Notes: generated by a model from the letters alone, not told the origin. A DNA stretch of 64,000 nt from Atherix ibis (GCA_958298945.1 OY282608.1:19817933-19881932); one strand, 5' to 3'. Positions 30,446 to 44,500 are shown, numbered from the stretch's first letter. Program-made: numbers and translations.

Positions 30446-32407
30446 GGTAACAAACCAACAAACCAACAAGCCAAAAAACCAACAATCCAAAAAACCAACA
30501 AACCAGCAAACCAACAAGCCAACAAGCCAACAAATCAACGAACCAGCAAGCCAACAAACCAACAAACCAACAAACTAAGTAACCAACAAGCCAACAAATC
30601 AACAAACCAACAAGTCAACAAGCCAACAAACCAACAAACCAACAAGCCGACAAACCAACCAACCACAAACCAAAAAACCAACAAACCAACAACCCAACAA
30701 ACCAACAAACCAACAAACCAACAAGCCAACAAGCCAACAAACCGACAAACCAACAAACCAACAAGCCAACGAACCAACAAGCCAACAAACCAACAAACCA
30801 ACAAACCAACAAACCAACAAACCAACAAACCAACAAGCCAACAAGCCAACAAACCAACAAACCAACAAGCCAACAAGCCCACAAACCAACAAACCAACAA
30901 GCCAACAAACCAACAAACCAACAAAGCAACAAGCCAACAAGCCAACAAACCAACAAACCAACAAGCCAACAAACAAACAAACCAACAAGCCAACAAGCCA
31001 ACAAACCAACAAACCAACAAGCCAACAAACCAACAAACCAACAAACCAACAAACCAACAAACCAACAAGCCAACAAGCCAACAAACCAAGAAACCAACAA
31101 ACCAAAAAGCCAACAAACCAACAAACCAAAAAAACAACAAACCAACAAACCAACAAAACAACAAACCAACAAGCCAACATACCAACAAACCAACAAACCA
31201 ACATGCCAACAAATCAACAAATCAACAAATCAACAAACCAACAAACCAAGAAACCAACAAACCAACAAACTAAAAAACCAAGAAACCAACAAACCATCAA
31301 GCCAACAAGCCAACAAACCAAGAAAGCAACAAACCAAAAAGCCAACAAACCAACAAACCAACAAGCCAACAAGCCAACAAACCAACAAACCAACAAGCCA
31401 ACAAACCAACAAACCAACAAACCAACAAACCAACAAGCCAACAATCCAACAAACCAAGAAACCAACAAACCAAAAAGCCAACAAACCAACAAACCAACAA
31501 ACTAACAAACCAACAAACCAAAAAGCAACAAGCCAACAAGCCAACAAAACAACAAACCAACAAGCCAACATACCAACAAACCAACAAACCAACATGCCAA
31601 CAAACCAACAAATCAACAAATCAACAAACCAACAAACCAAGAAACCAACAAACCAACAAACTAAAAAACCAACAAACCAACAAACCATCAAGCCAACAAG
31701 CCAACAAACCAAGAAACCAACAAACCAAAAAGCCAACAAACCAACAAACCAAAAAAACAACAAACCAACAAACCAACAAGCCACCAAGCCAACAAACCAA
31801 CAAACCAACAAGCCAACAAACCAACAAACCAACAAACTAAGTAACCAACAAGTCATCAAACCAACAAACCAACAAGCCAACAAGCCAACAAACCGACAAA
31901 CCAACAAGCCAACAAACCAACAAACCAACAAGCCAACAAGCCAACAAACCAACAAACCAACAAACCAACAAGCCAACAAATCAACAAACCAACAAGCCAA
32001 CAAACCAACAAACCAACAAACCAACCAGCCAACAAGCCAACAAACCAACAAACCATTAAGGTAACAAACCAACAAACCAACAAGCCAAAAAACCAACAAT
32101 CCAAAAAACCAACAAACCAGCAAACCAACAAGCCAACAAGCCAACAAATCAACGAACCAGCAAGCCAACAAACCAACAAACCAACAAACTAAGTAACCAA
32201 CAAGCCAACAAATCAACAAACCAACAAGTCAACAAGCCAACAAACCAACAAACCAACAAGCCGACAAACCAACCAACCACAAACCAAAAAACCAACAAAC
32301 CAACAACCCAACAAACCAACAAACCTACAAACCAACAAGCCAACAAGCCAACAAACCGACAAACCAACAAACCAACAAGCCAACGAACCAACAAGCCAAC
32401 AAACCAA
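29180..32407 (+). repeat. tandem duplication, 1614-bp unit, two copies
   Basis: Copy 1 is about 29180-30793 and copy 2 about 30794-32407, extending a few bases further. All marks shift by exactly 1614: the ATG-bearing CATGCC (29589 to 31203; 29980 to 31594), GGTAAC (30446 to 32060), and the 7-mers AGCAACA (29910 to 31524) and AACCACA (30661 to 32275). One substitution is seen: CCTACA near 32326 where copy 1 has CCAACA. 1614 is 2 less than 202 monomers, which the two one-base losses inside the unit account for. The junction near 30793 lies in a run of plain AACCAACA monomers. Confidence 0.93.
30446..32059 (+). repeat. short GGTAAC unit, 1614 bp
   Basis: Interval between two CCATTAAGGTAAC marks, shorter than its neighbours because the tandem duplication joined the left part of one unit to the right part of the other. 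It therefore lacks the region with the 488-bp CTTAGTAACC pair that units of 2.7-2.96 kb carry. Confidence 0.9.
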
Positions 32408-35400
32408 CAAACCAACAAACCAAGTAACCAAAAATCCAACAAACTAACAAGCCAACAAGCCAACAAGCCAACAAACCAACAAACCAACAAAGCAACAAGC
32501 CAACAAGCCAACAAACCAACAAACCAACAAGCCAACAAGCCAACAAACCAACAAACCAACAAACCAACAAACCAACATGCCAACAAACCAACAAATCAAC
32601 AAATCAACAAACCAACAAACCAAGAAACCAACAAATCAACAAACCAACAAACCAACAAACCAAAAAACCAACAAACCAACAAACCATCAAATGAACAAAC
32701 CAACAGACCAACTAACCAACAAACTAACAAACCAAAAAACCAACAAACCAACAAGCCAACAAACCAACAAACCAAAAAACCAACAAACCAACAAACCAAC
32801 AAGCCAACCAGCCAACAAACCAACAAACCAACAAGCCAACAAACCAAAAAACCAACAAACTTAGTAACCAACAAGCCAACAAACCAACAAACCAACAAGC
32901 CAACAAGCCAACAAACTAACAAACCAACAAGCCAACAAACCAACAAACCAACAAACCAAAAAACCAACAAACCAACAAACCAACAAACTAACAAACCAAC
33001 AAACCAACAAAGCAACAAGCCAACAAGCCAACAAAACAACAAACCAACAAGCCAACATACCAACAAACCAACAAACCAACATGCCAACAAACCAACAAAT
33101 CAACAAATCAACAAACCAACAAACCAAGAAACCAACAAACCAACAAACTAAAAAACCAACAAACCAACAAACCATCAAACGAACAAACCAACAAACCAAC
33201 TAACCAACAAACCAACAAACCAAAAAACCAACAAACCAACAAGCCAACAAACCAACAAACCAAAAAACCAACAAACCAACAAACCAACAAGCCAACAAGC
33301 CAATAAACCAACAAACCAACAAGCCAACAAACCAACAAACCAACAAACTTAGTAACCAACAAGCCAACAAACCAACAAACCAACAAGCCAACAAGCCAAC
33401 AAACCAACAAACCAACAAGCCAACAAACCAACAAACCAACAAACCAAAAAACCAACAAACCAACAAACCAGAAAACCAACAAACCAACAAACCAACAAAA
33501 CAATAAGCCAACAAGCCAACAAACCAACAAACCAAAAAGCCAACAAACCAACAAGCCAACAAGCCAACAAGCCAACAAATCAACGAACCAGCAAGCCAAC
33601 AAACCAACAAACCAACAAACTAAGTAACCAACAAGCCAACAAATCAACAAACCAACAAGTCAACAAGCCAACAAACCAACAAACCAACAAGCCGACAAAC
33701 CAACCAACCACAAACCAAAAAACCAACAAACCAACAACCCAACAAACCAACAAACCAACAAACCAACAAGCCAACAAGCCAACAAACCGACAAACCAACA
33801 AACCAACAAGCCAACGAACCAACAAGCCAACAAACCAACAAACCAACAAACCAAGTAACCAAAAATCCAACAAACTAACAAGCCAACAAGCCAACAAGCC
33901 AACAAACCAACAAACCAACAAAGCAACAAGCCAACAAGCCAACAAACCAACAAACCAACAAGCCAACAAGCCAACAAACCAACAAACCAACAAACCAACA
34001 AACCAACATGCCAACAAACCAACAAATCAACAAATCAACAAACCAACAAACCAAGAAACCAACAAATCAACAAACCAACAAACCAACAAACCAAAAAACC
34101 AACAAACCAACAAACCATCAAATGAACAAACCAACAGACCAACTAACCAACAAACTAACAAACCAAAAAACCAACAAACCAACAAGCCAACAAACCAACA
34201 AACCAAAAAACCAACAAACCAACAAACCAACAAGCCAACCAGCCAACAAACCAACAAACCAACAAGCCAACAAACCAAAAAACCAACAAACTTAGTAACC
34301 AACAAGCCAACAAACCAACAAACCAACAAGCCAACAAGCCAACAAACTAACAAACCAACAAGCCAACAAACCAACAAACCAACAAACCAAAAAACCAACA
34401 AACCAACAAACCAACAAACTAACAAACCAACAAACCAACAAAGCAACAAGCCAACAAGCCAACAAAACAACAAACCAACAAGCCAACATACCAACAAACC
34501 AACAAACCAACATGCCAACAAACCAACAAATCAACAAATCAACAAACCAACAAACCAAGAAACCAACAAACCAACAAACTAAAAAACCAACAAACCAACA
34601 AACCATCAAACGAACAAACCAACAAACCAACTAACCAACAAACCAACAAACCAAAAAACCAACAAACCAACAAGCCAACAAACCAACAAACCAAAAAACC
34701 AACAAACCAACAAACCAACAAGCCAACAAGCCAATAAACCAACAAACCAACAAGCCAACAAACCAACAAACCAACAAACTTAGTAACCAACAAGCCAACA
34801 AACCAACAAACCAACAAGCCAACAAGCCAACAAACCAACAAACCAACAAGCCAACAAACCAACAAACCAACAAACCAAAAAACCAACAAACCAACAAACC
34901 AGAAAACCAACAAACCAACAAACCAACAAAACAATAAGCCAACAAGCCAACAAACCAACAAACCAAAAAGCCAACAAACCAACAAGCCAACAAACCAACA
35001 AACCAACAAACCAAGTAACCAAAAATCCAACAAACTAACAAACCAACAAGCCAACAAGCCAACAAACCAACAAACCAACAAAGCCACAAGCCAACAAGCC
35101 AACAAACCAACAAACCAACAAGCCAACAAACCAACAAACCAACATGCCAACAAGCCAACAAACCAACAAACCAACAAACCAACAAACCAACAAGCCAACA
35201 AGCCAACAAACCAACAAACCCACAAGCCAACAAGCCCACAAACCAACAAACCAAAAAGCCAACAAACCAACAAACCAACAAAGCAACAAGCCAACAAGCC
35301 AACAAACCAACAAACCAACAAGCCAACAAACAAATAAACCAACAAGCCAACAAGCCAATAAACCAACAAACCAACAATCCAACAAACCAACAAACCAACA

Positions 35401-35849
35401 AGCCAACAAGCCAACAAACCAACAAACCAACAAGCCAACAAACCAACAAACCAACAAACCAACAAACCAACAAGCCAACAAGCCAACAAACCAAGAAACC
35501 AACAAACCAAAAAGCCAACAAACCAACAAACCAAAAAAACAACAAACCAACAAACCAACAAGCCAACAAGCCAACAAACCAACAAACCAACAAGCCAACA
35601 AACCAACAAACCAACAAACCAACAAACTAAGTAACCAACAAGTCATCAAACCAACAAACCAACAAGCCAACAAGCCAACAAACCGACAAGCCAACAAGCC
35701 AACAAACCAACAAACCAACAAGCCAACAAGCCAACAAACCAACAAACCAACAAACCAACAAGCCAACAAATCAACAAACCAACAAGCCAACAAACCAACA
35801 AACCAACAAACCAACCAGCCAACAAGCCAACAAACCAACAAACCAACAA
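32060..35849 (+). repeat. long GGTAAC interval, 3790 bp, enlarged by a 1431-bp duplication
   Basis: The distance from GGTAAC at 32060 to the next at 35850 is longer than a unit because most of it is present twice. The closing mark is CCAACAAGGTAAC, not CCATTAAGGTAAC, so the marker changes subtype within this interval. From 35.0 kb rightwards the monomer order changes to one rich in AACCAACAAGCC runs, with TAAATAAACC near 35.33 kb. Confidence 0.85.
32126..34987 (+). repeat. tandem duplication, 1431-bp unit, two copies
   Basis: Copy 1 is about 32126-33556 and copy 2 about 33557-34987. Landmarks shift by exactly 1431: 32193 to 33624, 32424 to 33855, 32864 to 34295 and 33352 to 34783; the ATG-bearing CATGCC moves from 32577 to 34008. 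One substitution (CCTACA near 32326 against CCAACA near 33757) separates copies over the first few hundred bases. The unit contains the one-base-short AACCACA (32275-32281; 33706-33712), which explains why 1431 is one less than 179 monomers. Each copy keeps the 488-bp CTTAGTAACC pair. Confidence 0.93.
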
Positions 35850-38841
35850 GGTAACAAACCAACAAACCAACAAACCAACAAACCAACAAACCAACAAGCC
35901 AAAAAACCAACAATCCAAAAAACCAACAAACCAGCAAACCAACAAGCCAACAAGCCAACAAATCAACGAACCAGCAAGCCAACAAACCAACAAACCAACA
36001 AACTAAGTAACCAACAAGCCAACAAATCAACAAACCAACAAGTCAACAAGCCAACAAACCAAGAAACCAACAAGCCGACAATCCAACCAACCAACAAACC
36101 AAAAAACCAACAAACCAATAAACCAACAAACCAACAAACCAACAAACTAACAAGCCAACAAGCCAACAAACCAACAAACCAACAAACCAACAAGCCAACG
36201 AACCAACAAGCCAACAAACCAACAAACCAACAAACCAAGTAACCAAAAATCCAACAAACTAACAAACCAACAAGCCAACAAGCCAACAAACCAACAAACC
36301 AACAAAGCAACAAGCCAACAAGCCAACAAACCAACAAACCAACAAGCCAACAAACCAACAAACCAACAAATCAACAAACCAACATGCCAACAAACCAACA
36401 AATCAACAAATCAACAAACCAACAAACCAAGAAACCAACAAATCAGCAAACCAACAAACCAACAAACCAAAAAACCAACAAACCAACAAACCATCAAACG
36501 AACAAACCAACAAACCAACAAACCAAAAATCCAACAAACCAACAAGCCAACAAACCAACAAACCAAAAAACCAACAAACCAACAAACCAACAAGCCAACA
36601 AGCCAACAAACCAACAAACCAACAAGCCAACAAACCAATAAACCAACAAACCAAAAAACCAACAAACCAACAAACCAACAAACTAACAAACCAACAAACC
36701 AACAAACCAACAAAACAACAAACCAACAAACCAACAAACCAACAAACCAACAAACCAACAAGCCAACGAACCAACAAGCCAACAAACCAACAAACCAACA
36801 AACCAAGTAACCAAAAATCCAACAAACTAACAAACCAACAAGCCAACAAGCCAACAAACCAACAAACCAACAAAGCAACAAGCCAACAAGCCAACAAACC
36901 AACAAACCAACAAGCCAACAAACCAATAAACCAACAAACCAAAAAACCAACAAACCAACAAACCAACAAACTAACAAACCAACAAACCAACAAACCAACA
37001 AAACAACAAACCAACAAACCAACAAACCAACAAACCAACAAACCAACAAGCCAACGAACCAACAAGCCAACAAACCAACAAACCAACAAACCAAGTAACC
37101 AAAAATCCAACAAACTAACAAACCAACAAGCCAACAAGCCAACAAACCAACAAACCAACAAAGCAACAAGCCAACAAGCCAACAAACCAACAAACCAACA
37201 AGCCAACAAACCAACAAACCAACAAACCAACAAACCAACATGCCAACAAACCAACAAATCAACAAATCAACAAACCAACAAACCAAGAAACCAACAAATC
37301 AACAAACCAACAAACCAACAAACCAAAAAACCAACAAACCAACAAACCATCAAACGAACAAACCAACAGACCAACTAACCAACAAACCAACAAACCAAAA
37401 AACCAACAAACCAACAAGCCAACAAACCAACAAACCAAAAAACCAACAAACCAACAAACCAACAAGCCAACAAGCCAACAAACCAACAAACCAACAAGCC
37501 AACAAACCAAAAAACCAACAAACTTAGTAACCAACAAGCCAACAAACCAACAAACCAACAAGCCAACAAACCAACAAGCCAACAAACCAACAAACCAACA
37601 AACCAACATGCCAACAAACCAACAAATCAACAAATCAACAAACCAACAAACCAAGAAACCAACAAACCAACAAACTAAAAAACCAACAAACCAACAAACC
37701 ATCAAACGAACAAACCAACAAATCAACTAACCAACAAACCAACAAACCAAAAAACCAACAAACCAAAAAACCAACAAACCAACAAACCAACAAGCCAACA
37801 AGCCAATAAACCAACAAACCAACAAGCCAACAAACCAACAAACCAACAAACTTAGTAACCAACAACCCAACAAACCAACAAACCAACAAGCCAACAAGCC
37901 AACAAACCAACAAACCAACAAGCCAACAAACCAACAAACCAAAAAACCAAAAAACCAACAAACCAACAAACCAGAAAACCAACAAACCAACAAACCAACA
38001 AAACAATAAGCAAACAAGCCAACAAACCAACAAACCAACAAACCAAAAAGCCAACAAACCAACAAGCCAACAAACCAACAAACCAACAAACCAAGTAACC
38101 AAAAATCCAACAAACTAACAAACCAACAAGCCAACAAGCCAACAAACCAACAAACCAACAAGCCAACAAACCAACAAGCCAACAAGCCAACAAACCAACA
38201 AACCAACAAGCCAACAAGCCCACAAACCAACAAACCAACAAGCCAACAAACCAACAAACCAACAAAGCAACAAGCCAACAAGCCAACAAACCAACAAACC
38301 AACAAGCCAACAAACAAACAAACCAACAAACCAACAAGCCAACAAGCCAACAAACCAACAAACCAACAATCCAACAAACCAACAAACCAACAAGCCAACA
38401 AGCCAACAAACCAACAAACCAACAAGCCAACAAACCAACAAACCAACAAACCAACAAACCAACAAGCCAACAAGCCAACAAACCAACAAACCAGCAAACC
38501 AAAAAGCCAACACACCAAAAAACCAAAAAAACAACAAACCAACAAACCAACAAGCCAACCAGCCAACAAACCAACAAACCAACAAGCCAACAAACCAACA
38601 AACCAACAAACTAAGTAGCCAACAAGTCATCAAACCAACAAACCAACAAGCCAACAAGCCAACAAACTGACAAACCAACAAGCCCACCAACCAACAAACC
38701 AACAAGCCAACAAGCCAACAAACCAACAAACCAACAAACCAAAAAGCCAACAAATCAACAAACCAACAAGCCAACAAGCCAACAAACCAACAAACCAACA
38801 AACCAACCAGCCAACAAGCCAACAAACCAACAAACCAACAA
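35850..38841 (+). repeat. GGTAAC HOR unit, 2992 bp, CCAACAAGGTAAC subtype
   Basis: The opening and closing marks read CCAACAAGGTAAC. Landmarks at 36007, 36239, 36807, 37095, 37527, 37855, 38095 and 38615 follow the family order, but the CTTAGTAACC pair is 328 bp apart (37527, 37855) instead of 488. CCAAGTAACCAAAAATCC occurs four times (36239, 36807, 37095, 38095) because of a local 288-bp duplication. No register shift was detected in this unit. Confidence 0.88.
36600..37176 (+). repeat. 288-bp tandem duplication
   Basis: Two copies of 36 monomers, about 36600-36887 and 36888-37176. CCAAGTAACCAAAAATCC moves from 36807 to 37095, and ACCAATAAACC, AAAACAACAAACC and AGCCAACGAACC repeat with the same shift. 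One extra AACCAACA is balanced elsewhere in the copy. It sits inside the 2992-bp unit. Confidence 0.88.
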
Positions 38842-41472
38842 GGTAACAAACCAACAAACCAACAAACCAACAAACCAACAAGCCAAAAAACCAACAATAC
38901 AAGAAACCAACAAACCAGCAAACCAACAAGCCAACAAGCCAACAAATCAACGAACCAGCAAGCCAACAAACCAACAAACCAACAAACTAAGTAACCAACA
39001 AGCCAACAAATCAACAAACCAACAAGTCAACAAGCCAACAAACCAACAAACCAACAAGCCGACAAACCAACCAACCAACAAACCAAAAAACCAACAAACC
39101 AACAAACCAACAAACCAACAAACCAACAAACCAACAAGCCAACAAGCCAACAAACCAACAAACCAACAAACCAACAAGCCAACGAACCAACAAGCCAACA
39201 AACCAACAAACCAACAAACCAAGTAACCAAAAATCCAACAAACTAACAAACCAACAAGCGAACAAGCCAACAAACCAACAAACCAACAAAGCAACAAGCC
39301 AACAAGCCAACAAACCAACAAACCAACAAGCCAACAAACCAACAAACCAACAAACCAACAAACCAACATGCCAGCAAACCAACAAATCAACAAATCAACA
39401 AACCAACCAACCAAGAAACCAACAAATCAACAAACCAACAAACCAACAAACCAACAAACCAAAAAACCAACAAACCAACAAACCATCAAACGAACAACCC
39501 AACAGACCAACTAACCAACAAACCAACAAACCAAAAAACCAACAAACCAACAAGCCAACAAACCAACAAACCAAAAAACCAACAAACCAAAAAACCAACA
39601 AGCCAACAAGCCAACAAACCAACAAACCAACAAGCCAACAAACCAAAAAACCAACAAACTTAGTAACCAACAAGCCAACAAACCAACAAACCAACAAGCC
39701 AACAAGCCAACAAACCTACAAACCAACAAGCCAACAAACCAACAAACCAACAAACCAAAAAACCAACGAACCAACAAACCAACAAACTAACAAACCAACA
39801 AACCAACAAACCAACAAAACAACAAGCCAACAAGCCAACAAACCAACAAACCAACAAACCAACAAGCCAACAAACTAACAAACTAACAAGCCAACAAGCC
39901 AACAAACGAACAAACCAACAAGCCAACAAACCAACAAACCAACAAACCAACAAACCAACAAAGAAACAAGCCAACAAGCCAACAAACCAACAAACCAAGT
40001 AACCAAAAAGCCAACAAACTAACAAACCAACAAGCCAACAAGCCAACAAACCAACAAACCAACAAAGCAACAAGCCAACAAGCCAACAAACCAACAAACC
40101 AACAATCCAACAAACCAACAAACCAACATGCCAACAAGCCAACAAACCAACAAACCAACAAGCCAACAAGCCAACAAGCCAACAAACCAACAAACCAACA
40201 AACCAACAAGCCAACAAACCAACAAACCAACAAGCTAACAAACCAACAAACCAACAAACCAACAAACCAACAAGCCAACAACCCAACAAACCAACAAACC
40301 AAAAAACCAACAAACCAACAAGCCAACAAACCAACAAACCAAAAAAACAATAAACCAACAAACCAACAAGCCAACAAACCAACAAACCAACAAACCAACA
40401 AGCCAACAAACCAACAAACCAACAAGCTAAGTAACCAACAAGTCAACAAACCAACAAACCAACAAGCCAACAAGCCAAGAAACCAACAAACCAATAAACC
40501 AACAAACCAACAAACCAACAAACCAAAAAACCAACAAACCAACAAACCAACAAACCAACAAACCAACAAACCAACAAGCCAACAAGCCAACAAACCAACA
40601 AACCAACAAACCGACAAGCCAACAAACCAACAAGCCAACAAACCAACAAACCAACAAGCCAAAAAGCCAACAAACCAACAAACCAACAAGCCACAAACCA
40701 ACAAACCAACAAACCAACAAGCCATCAAACCAACAAACAAATAAACCAACAAACCAACAAACCGACAAACCAACAAACCAACAAGCCAACAAACCAACAA
40801 GCCAACAAACCAAAAAACCAACAAACCAACAAACCAACAAACCAACAAGCCAACAAGCCAACAAACCAACAAACCAACAAACCAACAAACCAACAAACCA
40901 ACAAACCAACAAACTAAGTAACCAACAAGCCAACAAACCAACAAACCAACAAGCAAAAAAACCAGAAAACTAACAAACCAACAAGCCAACAAACCAACAA
41001 ACCAACAAGCCAACAAGCCAACAAACCAACAAGCCAACAAGCCAACAAACCAACAAACCAATAAGCCAACAAGCCAGCAAACCAACAAGCAAAAAAACAA
41101 GAAAACTAACAAACCAACAAGCCAACAAGCCAACAAACCAACAAACCAACAAACCAAAAAGCCAACAAACCAAAAAACCAAAAAAACAACAAACCAACAA
41201 ACCAACAAGCCAACCAGCCAACAAACCAACAAACCAACAAACTAAGTAGCCAACAAGTCATCAAACCAACAAACCAACAAGCCAACAAGCCAACAAACCG
41301 ACAAACCTACAAGCCAACCAACCAACAAACCAACAAGCCAACTAGCCAACAAACCAACAAACCAACAAACCAAAAAGCCAACAAATCAACAAACCAACAA
41401 GCCAACAAGCCAACAAACCAACAAACCAACAAACCAACCAGCCAACAAGCCAACAAACCAACAAACCAACAA
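38842..41472 (+). repeat. GGTAAC HOR unit, 2631 bp
   Basis: The interval between the last two GGTAAC marks (38842, 41473). It aligns with the start of the next block at a shift of 2631, then 2623 from about 39.4 kb: bases 39395-39697 match 42018-42320. The step is one monomer. The landmark GTAGCC replaces GTAACC at 38615 and again at 41246, a shared substitution tying the two unit ends. A one-base-short AGCCACA lies at 40689-40695. From about 39.9 kb a new mark appears, AGCTAAGTAACC followed by AACAAGTCAAC (40431). Confidence 0.88.
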
Positions 41473-41593
41473 GGTAACAAACCAACAAACCAACAAACCA
41501 ACAAACCAACAAGCCAAAAAACCAACAATACAAGAAACCAACAAACCAGCAAACCAACAAGCCAACAAGCCAACAAATCAACGAACCAGCAAG
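41473..41593 (+). repeat. junction between GGTAAC family and 5063-bp duplication
   Basis: Plain array following the last GGTAAC mark, with AATACAAGAAACC at about 41527 and AATCAACGAACCAGC near 41577. The latter closes GGTAAC units elsewhere and is not found at the equivalent place before 46657, which sets the left limit of the 5063-bp duplication at about 41594. Confidence 0.8.
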
Positions 41594-44500
41594 CCAACAA
41601 ACCAACAAACCAACAAACTAAGTAACCAACAAGCCAACAAATCAACAAACCAACAAGTCAACAAGCCAACAAACCAACAAACCAACAAGCCGACAAACCA
41701 ACCAACCAACAAACCAAAAAACCAACAAACCAACAAACCAACAAACCAACAAACCAACAAGCCAACAAGCCAACAAACCAACAAACCAACAAACCAACAA
41801 GCCAACGAACCAACAAGCCAACAAACCAACAAACCAACAAACCAAGTAACCAAAAATCCAACAAACTAACAAACCAACAAGCGAACAAGCCAACAAACCA
41901 ACAAACCAACAAAGCAACAAGCCAACAAGCCAACAAACCAACAAACCAACAAGCCAACAAACCAACAAACCAACAAACCAACAAACCAACATGCCAACAA
42001 ACCAACAAATCAACAAATCAACAAACCAACAAACCAAGAAACCAACAAATCAACAAACCAACAAACCAACAAACCAACAAACCAAAAAACCAACAAACCA
42101 ACAAACCATCAAACGAACAACCCAACAGACCAACTAACCAACAAACCAACAAACCAAAAAACCAACAAACCAACAAGCCAACAAACCAACAAACCAAAAA
42201 ACCAACAAACCAAAAAACCAACAAGCCAACAAGCCAACAAACCAACAAACCAACAAGCCAACAAACCAAAAAACCAACAAACTTAGTAACCAACAAGCCA
42301 ACAAACCAACAAACCAACAAGCCAACAAGCCAACAAACCTACAAACCAACAAGCCAACAAACCAACAAACCAACAAACCAAAAAACCAACAAACCAACAA
42401 ACCAACAAACTAACAAACCAACAAACCAACAAACCAACAAACCAACAAAACAACAAGCCAACAAGCCAACAAACCAACAAACCAACAAACCAACAAGCCA
42501 ACAAACTAACAAACTAACAAGCCAACAAGCCAACGAACCAACAAACCAACAAGCCAACAAACCAACAAACCAACAAACCAACAAACCAACAAACCAACAA
42601 AGCAACAAGCCAACAAGCCAACAAACCAACAAACCAAGTAACCGAAAAGCCAACAAACTAACAAACCAACAAGCCAACAAGCCAACAAACCAACAAACCA
42701 ACAGAGCAACAAGCCAACAAGCCAACAAACCAACAAACCAACAATCCAACAAACCAACAAACCAACAAGCCAACAAGCCAACAAACCAACAAACCAACAA
42801 GCCAACAAGCCAACAAGCCAACAAGCCAACAAACCAACAAACCAACAAGCCAACAAGCCAACAAACCAACAAACCAACAAGCTAACAAACCAACAAACCA
42901 ACAAACCAACAAACCAATAAGCCAACAACCCAACAAACCAACAAACCAAAAAACCAACAAACCAACAAGCCAACAAACCAACAAACCAAAAAAACAATAA
43001 ACCAACAAACCAACAAGCCAACAAGCCAACAAACCAACAAACCAACAAGCCAACAAACCAACAAACCAACAAGCTAAGTAACCAACAAGTCAACAAACCA
43101 ACAAACCAACAAGCCAACAAGCCAAGAAACCAACAAACCAACAAGCCAACAAACCAACAAACCAACAAACCAAAAAACCAACAAACCAACAAACCAACAA
43201 ACCAACAAACCAACAAACCAACAAACCAACAAGCCAACAAGCCAACAAACCAACAAACCAACAAACCGACAAGCCAACAAACCAACAAGCCAACAAACCA
43301 ACAAACCAACAAGTTAAAAAGCCAACAAACCAACAAACCAACAAGCCAACAAACCAACAAACCAACAAACCAACAAACCATCAAACCAGCAAACAAATAA
43401 ACCAACAAACCAACAAACCAACAAACCAACAAACCAAAAAACCAACAAACCAACAAGCCAACAAGCCAACAAACCAACAAGCCAACAAACCAAAAAACCA
43501 ACAAACCAACAAACCAACAAACCAACAAGCCAACAAGCCAACAAACCAACAAACCAACAAACCAACAAACCAACAAACTAAGTAACCAACAAGCCAACAA
43601 ACCAACAAGCAAAAAAACCAGAAAACTAACAAACCAACAAGCCAACAAACCAACAAACCAACAAGCCAACAAGCCAACAAACCAACAAGCCAACAAGCCA
43701 ACAAACCAACAAACCAATAAGCCAACAAGCCAGCAAACCAACAAACCAACAAACCAACAAAGCAACAAGCCAACAAGCCAACAAGCCAACAAACCAACAA
43801 ACCAACAAGCCAACAAACCAACAAACCAACAAGCCAACAAGCCAACAAACCAACAAACCAACAAACCAACAAGCCAACAAATCAACAAACCAACAAGCCA
43901 ACAAACCAACAATCCAACAAACCAACCAGCCAACAAGCCAACAAACCAACAAACCAACAAGCCAACAAACCAACAAACCAACAAACCAACAAACCAACAA
44001 GCCAAAAAACCAACAATCCGAAAAACCAACAAACCAGCAAACCAACAAGCCATCAAGCCAACAAGTCAACGAACCAACAAGCCAACAAACCAACAAACCA
44101 ACAAACTAAGTAACCAACAAGCCAACAAACCAACAAACCAACAAGCCAACAAGCCAACAAACCAACAAACCAACAAGCCAACAAACCAACAAACCAACAA
44201 ACCAAAAGACCAACAAACCAACAAACCAACAAACCAACAAACCAACAAACCAACAAGCCAACAAGCCAACAAACCACAAACCAACAAACCAACAAGCCAA
44301 CAAACCAACAAGCCAACAAACGAACAAACCAACAAACCAAGTAACCAAAAAGCCAACAAACTAACAAAACAACAAGCCAACAAGCCAACAAACCAACAAA
44401 CCAACAAAGCAACAAGCCAACAAGCCAACAAAACAACAAACCAGCAAGCCAACAAACCAACAAACCAACAAAGCAACATGCCAACAAACCAACAAATCAA

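Noticed and set aside
30661..30667. AACCACA as a RUNX-type binding site
   Set aside because: A 7-bp match arising by loss of one A in a repeat of AACCAACA; no supporting context.
35144..35854. + strand open frame with Asn/Gln/Thr/Lys/Pro repeats starting at ATG, resembling a prion-like or secreted repeat protein
   Set aside because: The ATG comes only from the CATGCC variant monomer. The repeat is present in every frame, and no promoter, signal peptide or non-repeat domain is visible.
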